Part shown: positions 33,888 to 41,521 of the stretch, one piece after another
Position numbering within the stretch: the stretch's first letter is position 1
Layout of the letters: each line of letters starts with the position of its first letter
DNA from: an uncultured Collinsella sp.
GTDB taxonomy: Bacteria; Actinomycetota; Coriobacteriia; Coriobacteriales; Coriobacteriaceae
Reading direction: 5' to 3'
DNA length: 47,085 nucleotides
Assembly (NCBI GenBank): GCA_902493125.1
Contig: CABUOF010000004.1
Coordinates: forward strand, 1-47,085
Notes under the pieces: generated by a model
What the model saw: only the letters and a program-made list of their open reading frames with translations
Database searches by the model: none
What the model was told of the DNA's origin: nothing
Made by a program: the position numbers and the translations under genes

Positions 33888-36110
33888 CTACACGATTTGA
33901 TTCACGTGCGCCTCGTCGTCGAACTTGGCGGCGCCGGGCTCAACGTCCTGGGGAGCGGCGGCGTCGACCAGAGCCTGCTTGAGCTCGGTGTACTGACGCT
34001 CCACCTCGCCCTCCGCCCAAACTTGGTCGGCGATGGCGTCGACCTGGCAGGCGGAGAACTTGTCCTCGGGCGTGTGCGAGACCGGGTCGACCTTGTGAAT
34101 GGTCAGCTCGTTGCACTTGCCGATCCACCACTGGTAGGTCATATAGACCGTGCCCTTGTTGATGCGATCGCTCACGTCGGCGCGGCTGTATACCTGGCCG
34201 CGGCGGCTGTGAATCGAGACGATGTCGCCGTTCTTGATGCCGCGCGCCTGGGCGTCCGCGGGATTCATGCGGACAAAGCCGGGCTCGTCGGCGAGCAGCG
34301 CCAGCGTCTTGCAGTTGCCGGTCATCGAGCGGCAGCTGTAGTGGCCGACCTCGCGGACGGTGCACAGGATGAGCGGGTACTCATCGTCGGGAAGCTCGGA
34401 GGGCGCCTCCCAGTCGTGCGCCATCAGGTTGGCGCGGCCGTCCTTGGTGGTGAACTTGCCACCAGCGAACATGTCGGGCGTACCGTGGTCGTTCACATCG
34501 GTGCTCTTGACGGGCCACTGGGCGTAGCCGCCCTCGGGAGCCATCTTCTCGTAGGTCGCGCCCACAAAGTTGGGGCACAGGCTAATGCACTCGTTCCAGA
34601 TCTGCTCGGTGTTGTCATAGTGCATGGGGTAGCCCATGCGCGTAGACAGGTCCGCGAAGATCTCCCAGTCGTGACGGCACTCGCCCTTGGGCGGAACGGC
34701 CGCGTCAAAGTGCTGGAAGCTACGGTCGGATGCGGTAAAGACACCCTCGTGCTCGCCCCAGGAAGTGGCAGGCAGGATGACGTCGGCGAGCATGGTCGTC
34801 TGCGTCATAAAGATGTCCTGGCAAATGAACAGATCCAGCTCGGAGAGCGTCTTGCGCATACCGGCCGAATCGGGCTCGGTCTGCACCGGGTCCTCGCCGT
34901 AGTTGTAGAAGCAGTGCACCTTGCCCTCGTCGACCAGGTGACCCAGGTCGGTGAGCTTGTAGCCCTCCTCGAGCGGGAGCTTTTCCTCGGGCACGCCCCA
35001 AGCCTTGGCAAACTTGGCACGCACTGCCGGGTCGGTAACCTTCTGGTAGCCAGGGTACAGGTTGGGCAGCATGCCCATATCGCAGGAGCCCTGGACGTTG
35101 TTCTGACCACGCACGGGCGCGAGGCCGGAATTGGGTTTGCCGATCTGGCCGGCAACGCAGGCGATGGAGGCGATGGTGTGCACCGTCTTCAGGTTCTGCT
35201 TCTGCTGGCATACGCCCATGCCCCAGCCAATGATGGCGGAGGGCTTCGCCGTGGCGTACATCTCGGCAGCTTGGTGGATCAACGCGGGCTCGACACCCGT
35301 GATGTCCTGTACGGATTCGGGAGTGTAGTTCTTGATGGTCTCCCACCACTCGTCAAAGCCGTTCGTGTGCTCGGCGACGAATTCCTTGTCGTAGAGGCCA
35401 TCGTTGACCAAGCAGTTGGCAAAGGCGTTGAGGAACGCGACGTTGCAACCGTTCTTGATCGGAAGGTAGAGATCGGCGATACGCGCGGTTTCGATATGGC
35501 GCGGATCGGCGACGATGATCTTGCAACCCTTTTCTTTGGCTCGCACGATACGCCTTGCGACGATGGGGTGCGAATCGGCAGGGTTATAGCCGAAGAGGAA
35601 AATGCAGCCCGCATCCTCCATACCGGGGATGGAGCATGACATGCAACCTGAACCAACCGTGTCCATCAGACCGAGGACAGTAGGGCCGTGTCAAGTACGG
35701 GCGCAGTTGTCCACGCTGTGGGTGCCGATGCACGCACGCGTAAACTTCTGCATGACGTAGTTCGCCTCATTGCCGCCGCCTCGCGAAGAGCCGGTGGTCA
35801 TGACAGCGTTAGGACCATATTCGTCAATTATGGCCTGCATCTTAGATGCGGTGAAATCCAGTGCCTCGTCCCAGCTTACGCGCTCAAGATCCGCGCCCTT
35901 GGTGCGGCGGATCATCGGGTGCAGTACGCGAGGAGTCAAGATCTTGGTGTCGTTGATGAAGTCGTAGCCGCTCATGCCCTTAAGGCACAGCTCGCTCTGG
36001 TTGGTGATGCCGTTGAGCGGTTCGGTGCCCACGACCTGGCCGTTTTGGACCAGGAGGTTAAACTGGCAACCGGCGCCGCAGTACGGGCAGATCACTTTAT
36101 GCTTCTCCAT
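33888..36110 (-). CDS. fdhF: Formate dehydrogenase H, selenocysteine-containing (Sec140)
   Basis: Oxidises formate to CO2 using MGD-molybdenum. It reads as one 740-codon gene if the in-frame TGA at 35691-35693 is decoded as selenocysteine. Around it, NCART-Sec-HGPTVLGLMDTVGSG matches E. coli FdhF (NCARV-Sec-HGPSVAGL), and the residue number, 140, is the same. The [4Fe-4S] Cys are C8, C11, C15 and C42, with LK next to the last. The C-terminal domain holds VREVGHYSCRSMTGNCKTL and MNPADAQARGIKNGDIVSIHSRRGQV. A SECIS-like hairpin follows the TGA. Start MEKHKVICPYC is preferred over an upstream ATG at 36161. Neighbouring ferredoxin and hyf genes identify a formate hydrogenlyase. Confidence 0.97.
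35661..35678 (-). promoter_or_regulatory. SECIS-like hairpin in fdhF
   Basis: Starting 13 bases after the TGA, GTCC pairs with GGAC around TCGGTCTGAT. The GGTCTG occupies bases 19-24 after the UGA, the same offset as GGUCUG in the E. coli fdhF SECIS recognised by SelB. This is the structural signal that lets SelB decode the codon. Confidence 0.8.
35691..35693 (-). other. Selenocysteine codon (TGA) of fdhF
   Basis: TGA in frame between the two open halves. The conserved flanks NCART and HGPTV on either side, the SECIS-like hairpin just downstream and complete sel genes in the window show it is read as Sec, not as a stop. Confidence 0.95.
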
Positions 36111-36186
36111 GACACCCTCCTTCCTTTCTCTGCTACCGAATACTCGGTACTTATTTGACAATCATTGGGCTTGTATGGCCGCCCGC

Positions 36187-36705
36187 CTACGCCTCGTTTT
36201 CGATGGTGGCGCGGGCACGCTCGGCAGTCAGTTCTGCCAAACGTTCCTCGTCTACCAGGGTGAGGCCCTTGGTCGGGCACGCCTCGGCACACGCCGGACC
36301 GCCGGGACGGTCCACGCACAGGTCGCACTTGAGCACGAAGCTCTTGGTCTGCGAACCCACGCGAACGTCGCCCATCAAAACCGGAACCTGCGTGGTCGCC
36401 ACGCTCACGGCGCCAAAGGGGCATGCCATGACGCAGCTCTTGCAGCCGATGCAGTTGTCCTCGTTGACGCCGATGCGATGGTTCTTTGGATCAAAGAACA
36501 AGGCGCCCGTAGGACAGGCCTTCGCGCACGGGGCATCCTCGCAGTGATGGCAAGCCACCGGTGCGGAGATCTCGTACGTACGCGTCACGCGCAGGCGCGG
36601 CGCGGCGATGTTACCGGGGATGTCGTGCGCCTCGATACACGCCGCCATGCAGGTTTGACACCCAATGCAGCGCGAAGAATCGGCTACGACTCGCTTATTA
36701 CCCAT
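36187..36705 (-). CDS. hydN: 4Fe-4S ferredoxin-type electron carrier, HydN/HycB-like
   Basis: 172 residues with four [4Fe-4S] motifs: CIGCQTCMAACIEAH, CHHCEDAPCAKACP, CIGCKSCVMACP and CDLCVDRPGGPACAEACP. HydN-type proteins accompany FdhF and are needed for its activity; HycB-type ones carry its electrons. The two cannot be told apart safely here, and a second such protein is encoded downstream (33192). The start MGNKRVVADSS follows GGGAG; the open frame extends about 58 codons upstream but that stretch is non-coding. It is the first gene of the operon and lies 76 bp before fdhF. Confidence 0.88.
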   Translation of the reverse strand: MGNKRVVADSSRCIGCQTCMAACIEAHDIPGNIAAPRLRVTRTYEISAPVACHHCEDAPCAKACPTGALFFDPKNHRIGVNEDNCIGCKSCVMACPFGAVSVATTQVPVLMGDVRVGSQTKSFVLKCDLCVDRPGGPACAEACPTKGLTLVDEERLAELTAERARATIENEA

Positions 36706-36856
36706 GTTGTTCACTCCCTCCTGAATCCCTTGCCGGAGAGACCCTGTCGACATTGACCCAAGCCGCCCGTGGCCTGGCATCGACGAATCGAATGCATGCG
36801 GCGAAATATGCACTCGGTAGAGTTTCTCCAACGATATACAGGTTAAATATACGCAG

Positions 36857-36908
36857 TTGCAGGGGGCAAACTTGAGCATAGGCCCTGCAATACGGGTGTA
36901 TTGCAGGG
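36857..36908. promoter_or_regulatory. Candidate operator: dyad and extra half-site of TTGCAGGG
   Basis: A perfect 11-bp inverted repeat CCCTGCAATAC-GGGT-GTATTGCAGGG lies at 36883-36908. A further TTGCAGGG stands at 36857-36864, on the operon side. Three identical half-sites between divergent genes suggest a transcription factor site controlling fdh/hyf, the toxin-antitoxin pair, or both. It could instead be a hairpin; the T run after it on the plus strand is only four bases. Confidence 0.5.
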
Positions 36909-37037
36909 GTTTTGGCAGGTTGGAATTATTCTCTAGAAGCTATAAAGGTGAGTGTATTACATGCGTACGCCTCAGAGATTTTTATGCGCTCTCATTTTGG
37001 ATGTACTACGCTTGTATTCGTGTTTATGGTTATCAAC

Positions 37038-37065
37038 TTGAGTGAAATAAAGTAATCGTTATAAG
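37038..37065 (+). promoter_or_regulatory. Candidate promoter of the toxin-antitoxin pair
   Basis: TTGAGT at 37038-37043 and TATAAG at 37060-37065 with a 16-base spacer, in AT-rich DNA. It would give a leader of about 60 bases before the antitoxin start. Confidence 0.5.
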
Positions 37066-37131
37066 ATGCTCAAGTATCGGCACATGCCGCATTTGACCGA
37101 CTATATTGCACGCTCATTAAGGGGGCCAGTG

Positions 37132-37455
37132 ATGTCATCGACTCAAAAAAGAGCCATCCTGCAGGTGCGCATTCGCGAGGAAGACAAGCAGCATGCCGAG
37201 CATCTCTACGATGCCATGGGCACATCGCTCGCCGAGGCTGTCCGCTTATTTGTCGCGCAAAGCATTTTGATGCGCAAGCTCCCCTTTCAGCCGGTCGCCG
37301 TGCGCTCAAAGGACGGCACCGCCGCCTATGGATCGCTCAAAGCATATGGTGACCCCAATCGCCGCGCCGAGGAGCGCAATGCCTGGATTGAATACCTAGC
37401 CACAGAAAGCGATGAGTCGGTTTTGGGTCCCGAGGAAGTAGATATCCATGAGTAG
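37132..37455 (+). CDS. RelB/DinJ-type antitoxin
   Basis: 107 residues. The N-terminus (KRAILQVRIREEDKQHAEHLYDAMGTSLAEAVRLFVAQSI) is the ribbon-helix-helix DNA-binding fold of RelB/DinJ antitoxins: a beta strand and two helices with the SLAEAVRLF turn. The C-terminal half is charged and probably wraps the toxin. GGGGG lies about seven bases before the ATG. It overlaps the next gene by eight bases, as usual for antitoxin-toxin pairs. Such antitoxins normally repress their own promoter. Confidence 0.82.
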   Translation: MSSTQKRAILQVRIREEDKQHAEHLYDAMGTSLAEAVRLFVAQSILMRKLPFQPVAVRSKDGTAAYGSLKAYGDPNRRAEERNAWIEYLATESDESVLGPEEVDIHE

Positions 37456-37924
37456 CACCATCATCGACGAGACCGTCATCCTGCGCTACCTGCTTAACGA
37501 CGACGAGGTCCTGTCACCGCGCGCCGCCAAGGTCATCGCCACGCGCACCGCTCGTGTCTACCCCGAAATCATCACGCGCGTCGTGGTCACGCTGCGCGAC
37601 GTCTATAAGGTTCCCCGCGTTGAGATTGCCGCGGCCATGAAAAGGCTGCTCGATGACGTCATGGTCGACGAGCCCACCGTTGTCGCCCTTGCCGTCAAAC
37701 TCTTTGGCAAGACCCATATGGACTTTACCGACTGCCTCCTTGCAGCCCGAACCGCCATCTACAACGATGATGTCGTGAGCTTTGGCAAGCCCATCATCCA
37801 AGGCATGATCGATTACCGCCGCAAGCGCCAAACCGTGGCCGACGTTCGCGACCGCGCCGCCGAAGCCCGCAGCCGAAGCACCGACTCCACCATCGACAAA
37901 CTCCGCCACCAATCCCGCCACTAA
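37448..37924 (+). CDS. PIN-domain ribonuclease toxin (candidate)
   Basis: 158 residues. IIDETVILRYLLNDDEVLSPRAAKVI matches the opening of a VapC-type PIN domain (catalytic Asp7, with the usual D-x-N-x-L-R-Y-L pattern), and MDFTDCLLAARTAIY supplies the later acidic pair. The last acidic position, normally T-F-D, reads VSFGKPI, so one metal ligand may be missing. The C-terminal 30 residues are Arg/Ser-rich. Context and overlap with the antitoxin support a toxin role; whether it is active is uncertain. Confidence 0.7.
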   Translation: MSSTIIDETVILRYLLNDDEVLSPRAAKVIATRTARVYPEIITRVVVTLRDVYKVPRVEIAAAMKRLLDDVMVDEPTVVALAVKLFGKTHMDFTDCLLAARTAIYNDDVVSFGKPIIQGMIDYRRKRQTVADVRDRAAEARSRSTDSTIDKLRHQSRH

Positions 37925-37969
37925 CCGACAGGCAACGGCATCGCCCGCCACTCAGCCCCATCCCCTCTT

Positions 37970-38037
37970 AAGTTGCGGTGAAATAGTTCCTGGATTTAGG
38001 CTTATTCGAGCTTTTCAGAAATTAATTCACCGCAACT
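37970..38037. repeat. Family A inverted repeat, copy 4 (partly decayed)
   Basis: Left arm 37970-37992 (AAGTTGCGGTGAAATAGTTC then CTG), right arm 38015-38037 with mismatches in the inner half. First unit of the second composite element. Confidence 0.75.
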
Positions 38038-38090
38038 TCCAGGTTGGCCATCCGAAACCGGCAGCTTTGGACCGCGAATGCCACCGTTCG

Positions 38091-38248
38091 CCACGAAATG
38101 GACCCATCTACTACGTTTAACCGATTGCCCTCGACCATACCAAAATCAGAATAATCAAAACCGCTGGTAGACGGCTTGCTGATTTTCCGAAAATGCTGCT
38201 ATGGTCGACCCCTGCGGGCCAAACGTAGTAAATGGGCCGTTTTCGTGG
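38091..38248. repeat. Family C composite palindrome, copy 2
   Basis: 158 bp; outer arms 38091-38118 and 38221-38248 carry CCACGAAA, CTACTACGTTT and complements. CCTCGACCATA and TATGGTCGACC form a second pair inside. The core AAAACCGCTGGTAGACGGCT is at 38157-38176. It is inverted relative to copy 1 (15269-15425). Confidence 0.82.
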
Positions 38249-38267
38249 CTCAGCACCAGACCAGTCA

Positions 38268-38336
38268 TTTTGGGACAGGTTTTTTGACCACATTTGCCAG
38301 CCGATCGCTAGAGCAGCCAAAAAAGCCCGTCCCAAA
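38268..38336. repeat. Family B inverted repeat, copy 2 (diverged)
   Basis: TTTTGGGACAGGTTTTTTG on the left pairs imperfectly with CCAAAAAAGCCCGTCCCAAA on the right. It follows the family C unit after a spacer that aligns with the spacer between C and B of the first composite element. Confidence 0.7.
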
Positions 38337-38378
38337 TTAGCTACTCAGGCCTTCAGTAGGTTCGCAAAAGCCGGAAAA

Positions 38379-38402
38379 CAGTCCGTATTTCACCGCAACT
38401 TA
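38379..38402. repeat. Solitary right arm of a family A repeat
   Basis: CAGTCCGTATTTCACCGCAA then CTTA, the right half of a CGGACTG-type family A hairpin (compare 12108-12132), preceded by the loop motif CCGGAAAA. No matching left arm is found upstream. Confidence 0.6.
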
Positions 38403-38424
38403 GGAGGGGATATGGGGCGGCATC

Positions 38425-38716
38425 GATTCCCGTCACCCCGTACACTTATGAAAACGGCTCTGGTCCCAAAAGGAACCAGAGCCATTCATCTATCTTATGG
38501 AGCGGGCGACGGGAAGTCCAAGGGTTTGCTTCGCAAACCCTTGTTTCGCTGCGGGCCATTGGCCCTTGCGTGCTGCGCTGGAAAATGCTCACGCATTTTC
38601 TCAGCTTCGCACCCTGCCGGGTTCGATTCCCGTCGCCCGGCACGTTTACGAAAACGGCTCTGATCCCAAAGGGAATCAGAGCCGTTAAGCTATCTTGTGG
38701 AGCGGGCGACGGGAAT
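38425..38716. repeat. Direct repeat of tRNA-Gly 3' end plus terminator, flanking three hairpins
   Basis: About 90 bp (38425-38516) containing GATTCCCGTC, a GGCTCTGG hairpin and GAGCGGGCGACGGGAA is repeated with few changes at 38627-38716; the second copy runs into the intact tRNA-Gly. Between them are three perfect hairpins in a row: AAGGGTTTGC-TTC-GCAAACCCTT, GGGCCA-TTGGCCC and GAAAATGC-TCAC-GCATTTTC. The layout resembles attachment-site duplication at a tRNA 3' end, but no integrase is present. Confidence 0.65.
38650..38689 (-). terminator. Terminator of the tRNA-Pro/tRNA-Gly transcript
   Basis: AACGGCTCTGAT pairs with ATCAGAGCCGTT around CCCTTTGGG-type loop; on the minus strand it is followed by TTTCG. 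It lies just past the tRNA-Gly 3' end. A near copy stands at 38453-38484. Confidence 0.8.
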
Positions 38717-38771
38717 CGAACCCGCGTCATCAGCTTGGAAGGCTGGTGTTCTACCATTGAACTACGCCCGC
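38698..38771 (-). tRNA. tRNA-Gly (anticodon UCC)
   Basis: Minus strand: acceptor GCGGGCG/CGCCCGC, D-arm with TTCAATGGTAGAA, anticodon arm CAGC-CTTCCAA-GCTG (TCC), T-arm CGGGTTCGATTCCCG, discriminator T and encoded CCA. Six bases downstream of tRNA-Pro and transcribed with it. Confidence 0.96.
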
Positions 38772-38777
38772 AAGATA

Positions 38778-38854
38778 TGGTCGGGACGACAGGATTTGAA
38801 CCTGCGACATCCTGCTCCCAAAGCAGGCGCGCTACCAAACTGCGCCACGTCCCG
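38778..38854 (-). tRNA. tRNA-Pro (anticodon UGG)
   Basis: Minus strand: acceptor CGGGACG/CGTCCCG, D-arm GGCGCAGTTTGGTAGCGC, anticodon arm CCTGC-TTTGGGA-GCAGG (TGG), T-arm CAGGTTCAAATCCTG and encoded CCA. Confidence 0.96.
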
Positions 38855-38905
38855 AAGGTGTTGAGCAGCTAAGGTCTAAACCTTGCGTGTCCCAAAGCGA
38901 AGGAA

Positions 38906-38934
38906 ATTATAGGGGAGACTCCCCGCCTGTGCAA
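38906..38934 (-). promoter_or_regulatory. Promoter of tRNA-Pro/tRNA-Gly
   Basis: On the minus strand TTGCAC (38929-38934) and a perfect TATAAT (38906-38911) are separated by 17 bases, about 50 bp upstream of tRNA-Pro. The best sigma-70-type promoter in the window. Confidence 0.85.
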
Positions 38935-38945
38935 GCATTGATGCC

Positions 38946-40304
38946 TTAGCTCCTCGAATGTGCGACAAAACGACTATGGAGCAGACCGATCACAAACGCC
39001 ACCACGGCAACCGGCGCCCACGCGGCTCCAATGTCCGCCAGCGGCAGCGCATCGAACGGCAGCCACGCACCCGCAAAGAACGCGTCTCGAACCGAGGTAA
39101 TCACGCTCTGCACCGCGACAACGCCGCCGACCCAAACCCACACCTGCGGATGCGCGTCGCAAAAACCGTGCACCAGGCCCATAAGCACCAGCACGATGGC
39201 AACGGGATACAAGGCGTTGAGCATGGGCACCGAGAACATAAGGATCACGTCGAGGCCCACATTGGAGAGTACGCACGAAAACGCCGCGAACACAAAGGCG
39301 AGAATCGCGAAGGGGCGGCGCATGGCCTCCTCGGAGGCCTCCGCTCCCCCCTCGATCACATACGTCTCGCAGAAGTAACGCGAGCAGCAGCTGATGAGGC
39401 CGATGCACACGTTCATGCAGGCGAGGAAGAAAATCGCAAATACCACAACCGTGCCGGCAAGGCCAAAGTGCATGGAGGCCGAGCGGGCGAGAATGGCGGC
39501 GCCGTTGGTGGCGTCGGGCATCACGGTGCCGAGCTGCATACCGGCAAGCGCTAGGCCGCAGTAGATGATGGCCATGAGCACGCCGGCGATCACACCGGAA
39601 CGCGAAATCTCGAAGGTCACGCGTTTGTCATTGGTAACACCCAACTCGTGGATGGTCTCGGCGATGATGATGCCGAAGGCGAGCGACGCAAGCAGGTCCA
39701 TGGTCTGGTAGCCGGTCAAGAAGCCCTGCACGGCAGCACCGGCATCATAGGGAGCTTGCGGGGCGGCAGCCGGTCCCAGCGGCGAGATCACGGCGGCACC
39801 CACGACCAGCACGATGAGCGCAATGAGCGCGGGACCCGTAATGCGCCCGAGTACGCGCGTGATAACGCCCGGACGCAGCGTGAGCGCAAACGCGACGACA
39901 AAGAAGCCAACGGCAAACACCAGGCGAGCCGTGCCGAGTGAAACGCCCTCGGGCAGTAGCGGCACCAGCATCTCAAACGCCGTGGAACTCGTACGCGGAA
40001 TGGCAAGGCACGGACCGATTGCCAGATATACTGCCGCAACAAAGAACTCGCCAAACTTGGGGTGCACGCGGCCGGCAAGCTCGCGCGCCGTTCCGGCAAG
40101 CGCCACGGCGATAAAGCCCATGACGGGCAGGCCGATGGCGGCAATCAAAAAGCCAACCATGGCAAGCGGTGTGGCCGTGCCGGCCTGGAGCGCCAGCAAC
40201 GGCGGAATGATGAGGTTACCGGCGCCAAAGAGCATCGAGAACAGCGCAATGCCGACGGTAACGACATGGTCGGAGCGCAGGCCGCGCGGAGCGGATGAGG
40301 CCAT
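38946..40304 (-). CDS. brnQ: Branched-chain amino acid transporter (BrnQ/LIVCS family)
   Basis: 452 residues with about 12 membrane segments. The N-terminal signature VVTVGIALFSMLFGAGNLIIPPLL and the GTARELAGRVHPKFGEFFVAAVYLAIGPCLAIPRTSSTAFEM segment are typical of sodium-coupled leucine/isoleucine/valine carriers. Start MASSAPRGLRSD follows AAAGGTG; the open frame upstream overlaps the csd terminator and is not coding. It is monocistronic, downstream of the selenium operon but beyond its terminator. Confidence 0.93.
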   Translation of the reverse strand: MASSAPRGLRSDHVVTVGIALFSMLFGAGNLIIPPLLALQAGTATPLAMVGFLIAAIGLPVMGFIAVALAGTARELAGRVHPKFGEFFVAAVYLAIGPCLAIPRTSSTAFEMLVPLLPEGVSLGTARLVFAVGFFVVAFALTLRPGVITRVLGRITGPALIALIVLVVGAAVISPLGPAAAPQAPYDAGAAVQGFLTGYQTMDLLASLAFGIIIAETIHELGVTNDKRVTFEISRSGVIAGVLMAIIYCGLALAGMQLGTVMPDATNGAAILARSASMHFGLAGTVVVFAIFFLACMNVCIGLISCCSRYFCETYVIEGGAEASEEAMRRPFAILAFVFAAFSCVLSNVGLDVILMFSVPMLNALYPVAIVLVLMGLVHGFCDAHPQVWVWVGGVVAVQSVITSVRDAFFAGAWLPFDALPLADIGAAWAPVAVVAFVIGLLHSRFVAHSRS

Positions 40305-40324
40305 AGGCACACCTTTCGGGTCGA

Positions 40325-40358
40325 AACAAAAACGGGACGGGCAAATACACCCGTCCCG
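40325..40358 (-). terminator. Terminator of the selD-yedF-csd operon
   Basis: On the minus strand CGGGACGGG-TGTATTTG-CCCGTCCCG followed by TTTTTGTTT, 23 bp after the cysteine-desulfurase-like gene. A textbook intrinsic terminator. Confidence 0.92.
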
Positions 40359-40381
40359 CAAGTATAAACGGTCTAGCAGCT

Positions 40382-41521
40382 TTAGCAGGCTAAATCGCAC
40401 AGAGCATCGATAGCCGTGTCGACTTCTTCGGTAGTGTTGAAATACCCAAACGAGAAGCGGACGACGCCCTGGCGCTCGGTCCCCAGCGCACGGTGCATGA
40501 GCGGGGCGCAATGGGCGCCGGGGCGCGTCGAAATCCCCCACCCTTGCATGAGCGCATCCGAGATCTCGGCAGAGTCGATATCGGCTACGTTGAGCGACAC
40601 AATCGCAGAGCGCGCCTGCTGGTCAAAGGCACCGTAGAGCTTAATCCCCGGAATCTTGCGCACACCGGCAAGGAAGCGATCAGCGAGCGCACGCTCGTGG
40701 GCAGCAATCGCCTCGACCCCACCCTGGGCCTCGATAAAGTCGAGACCAGCGGAAAGTCCCGCGATGCCATGACCGTTGAGCGTGCCCGCCTCAAGGCGCG
40801 TGGGCCACCCAAGCGGCTGCAGCGCATCGAAGCTGTGCACGCCCGTGCCGCCCATGGCCCACGGAGCCACGTCAATGCCCTCCGCCACGGCCAGGCCGCC
40901 GGTCCCCTGTGGACCCATGAGCCCCTTGTGACCGGTAAAGCACACGACGTCGAGCCCCATGGCATCCATGTCAATCTTCGCCGTGCCGGCAGACTGCGAA
41001 GCATCGACGATCACCAGCGCGCCGGCCGCATGCGCGATGGCAGCCACGCGCGCAATGTCGACCGCGTTGCCGGTCACATTGGAGGCGTGCGTCACCACCA
41101 CAGCACGCGTACCGGGCGTGACAAGCCGCTCGAGCTCGTCGTAGTCGAGCACGCCGTTGGTATCACAGCCCGCATGCTCAACCGTCACACCCTGCTCTGC
41201 CGCCAGGCGGTTGAGCGGACGCAGTACGGAGTTGTGCTCGAGCACCGTTGTGACCACACGGTCGCCGGGGCGCACCACGCCATTGATGACGGTGTTGAGC
41301 GCCGCGGTGGAGTTGGGCGTAAAACAAACATGGTCAGCACGCGGGCAGCCCAGCAAGCGCGCAAGCTTGGCGCGGCAGCCGTGGATGGTACGTGCCGCAT
41401 CGAGCGCACCCGAGGTGGCACCGCGCCCAGCATTGCCGAGCGAGCACATCGCCTGCGTCACGGCATCGATGACCGTCTGCGGCTTGTGCATGGTCGTCGC
41501 CGCGTTATCCAGGTAGATCAT
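40382..41521 (-). CDS. Cysteine desulfurase / selenocysteine lyase-like aminotransferase class V
   Basis: 379 residues, PLP-dependent. YLDNAATTMHKPQTVIDAV at the N-terminus, VVTHASNVTGNAVDI, the PLP lysine in VCFTGHKGLMGPQGTGGLAV, and the mobile active-site Cys in STRPGAHCAPLMHRALGT. Enzymes of this kind release sulfur or selenium from (seleno)cysteine as a protein-bound persulfide/perselenide. As it is co-transcribed with selD, yedF and a DUF3343 gene (four-base ATGA overlap), it probably feeds selenium toward selenophosphate synthesis. Preference for selenocysteine over cysteine cannot be read from sequence. Confidence 0.87.
   Translation of the reverse strand: MIYLDNAATTMHKPQTVIDAVTQAMCSLGNAGRGATSGALDAARTIHGCRAKLARLLGCPRADHVCFTPNSTAALNTVINGVVRPGDRVVTTVLEHNSVLRPLNRLAAEQGVTVEHAGCDTNGVLDYDELERLVTPGTRAVVVTHASNVTGNAVDIARVAAIAHAAGALVIVDASQSAGTAKIDMDAMGLDVVCFTGHKGLMGPQGTGGLAVAEGIDVAPWAMGGTGVHSFDALQPLGWPTRLEAGTLNGHGIAGLSAGLDFIEAQGGVEAIAAHERALADRFLAGVRKIPGIKLYGAFDQQARSAIVSLNVADIDSAEISDALMQGWGISTRPGAHCAPLMHRALGTERQGVVRFSFGYFNTTEEVDTAIDALCDLAC

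Larger units (their letters stand above)
36706..37131. other. 426-bp divergent promoter region between the fdh operon and the toxin-antitoxin pair
   Basis: No gene. It holds the promoter of the formate hydrogenlyase operon (minus strand) and that of the toxin-antitoxin pair (plus strand). The part from about 36910 to 37070 is clearly AT-rich compared with the rest of the window. A dyad of TTGCAGGG half-sites (36857-36908) lies in the middle and is listed separately. Confidence 0.7.
37925..38697. other. 773-bp repeat-filled region without genes
   Basis: Contains the second composite A-C-B element, a solitary family A half-arm, and a direct duplication of the tRNA-Gly 3' end with its terminator, separated by three short hairpins. 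No credible coding sequence. Confidence 0.75.

Noticed and set aside
33888..36161. Two separate genes or a nonsense-mutated fdhF
   Set aside because: The stop is TGA at the catalytic Sec position with a SECIS-like hairpin, and selA, selB, selC and selD are present.
38494..38640. A further tRNA gene (T-arm-like GGTTCGATTCCCGTC on the plus strand)
   Set aside because: Only short tRNA-like pieces are present; no full cloverleaf with anticodon arm can be formed.
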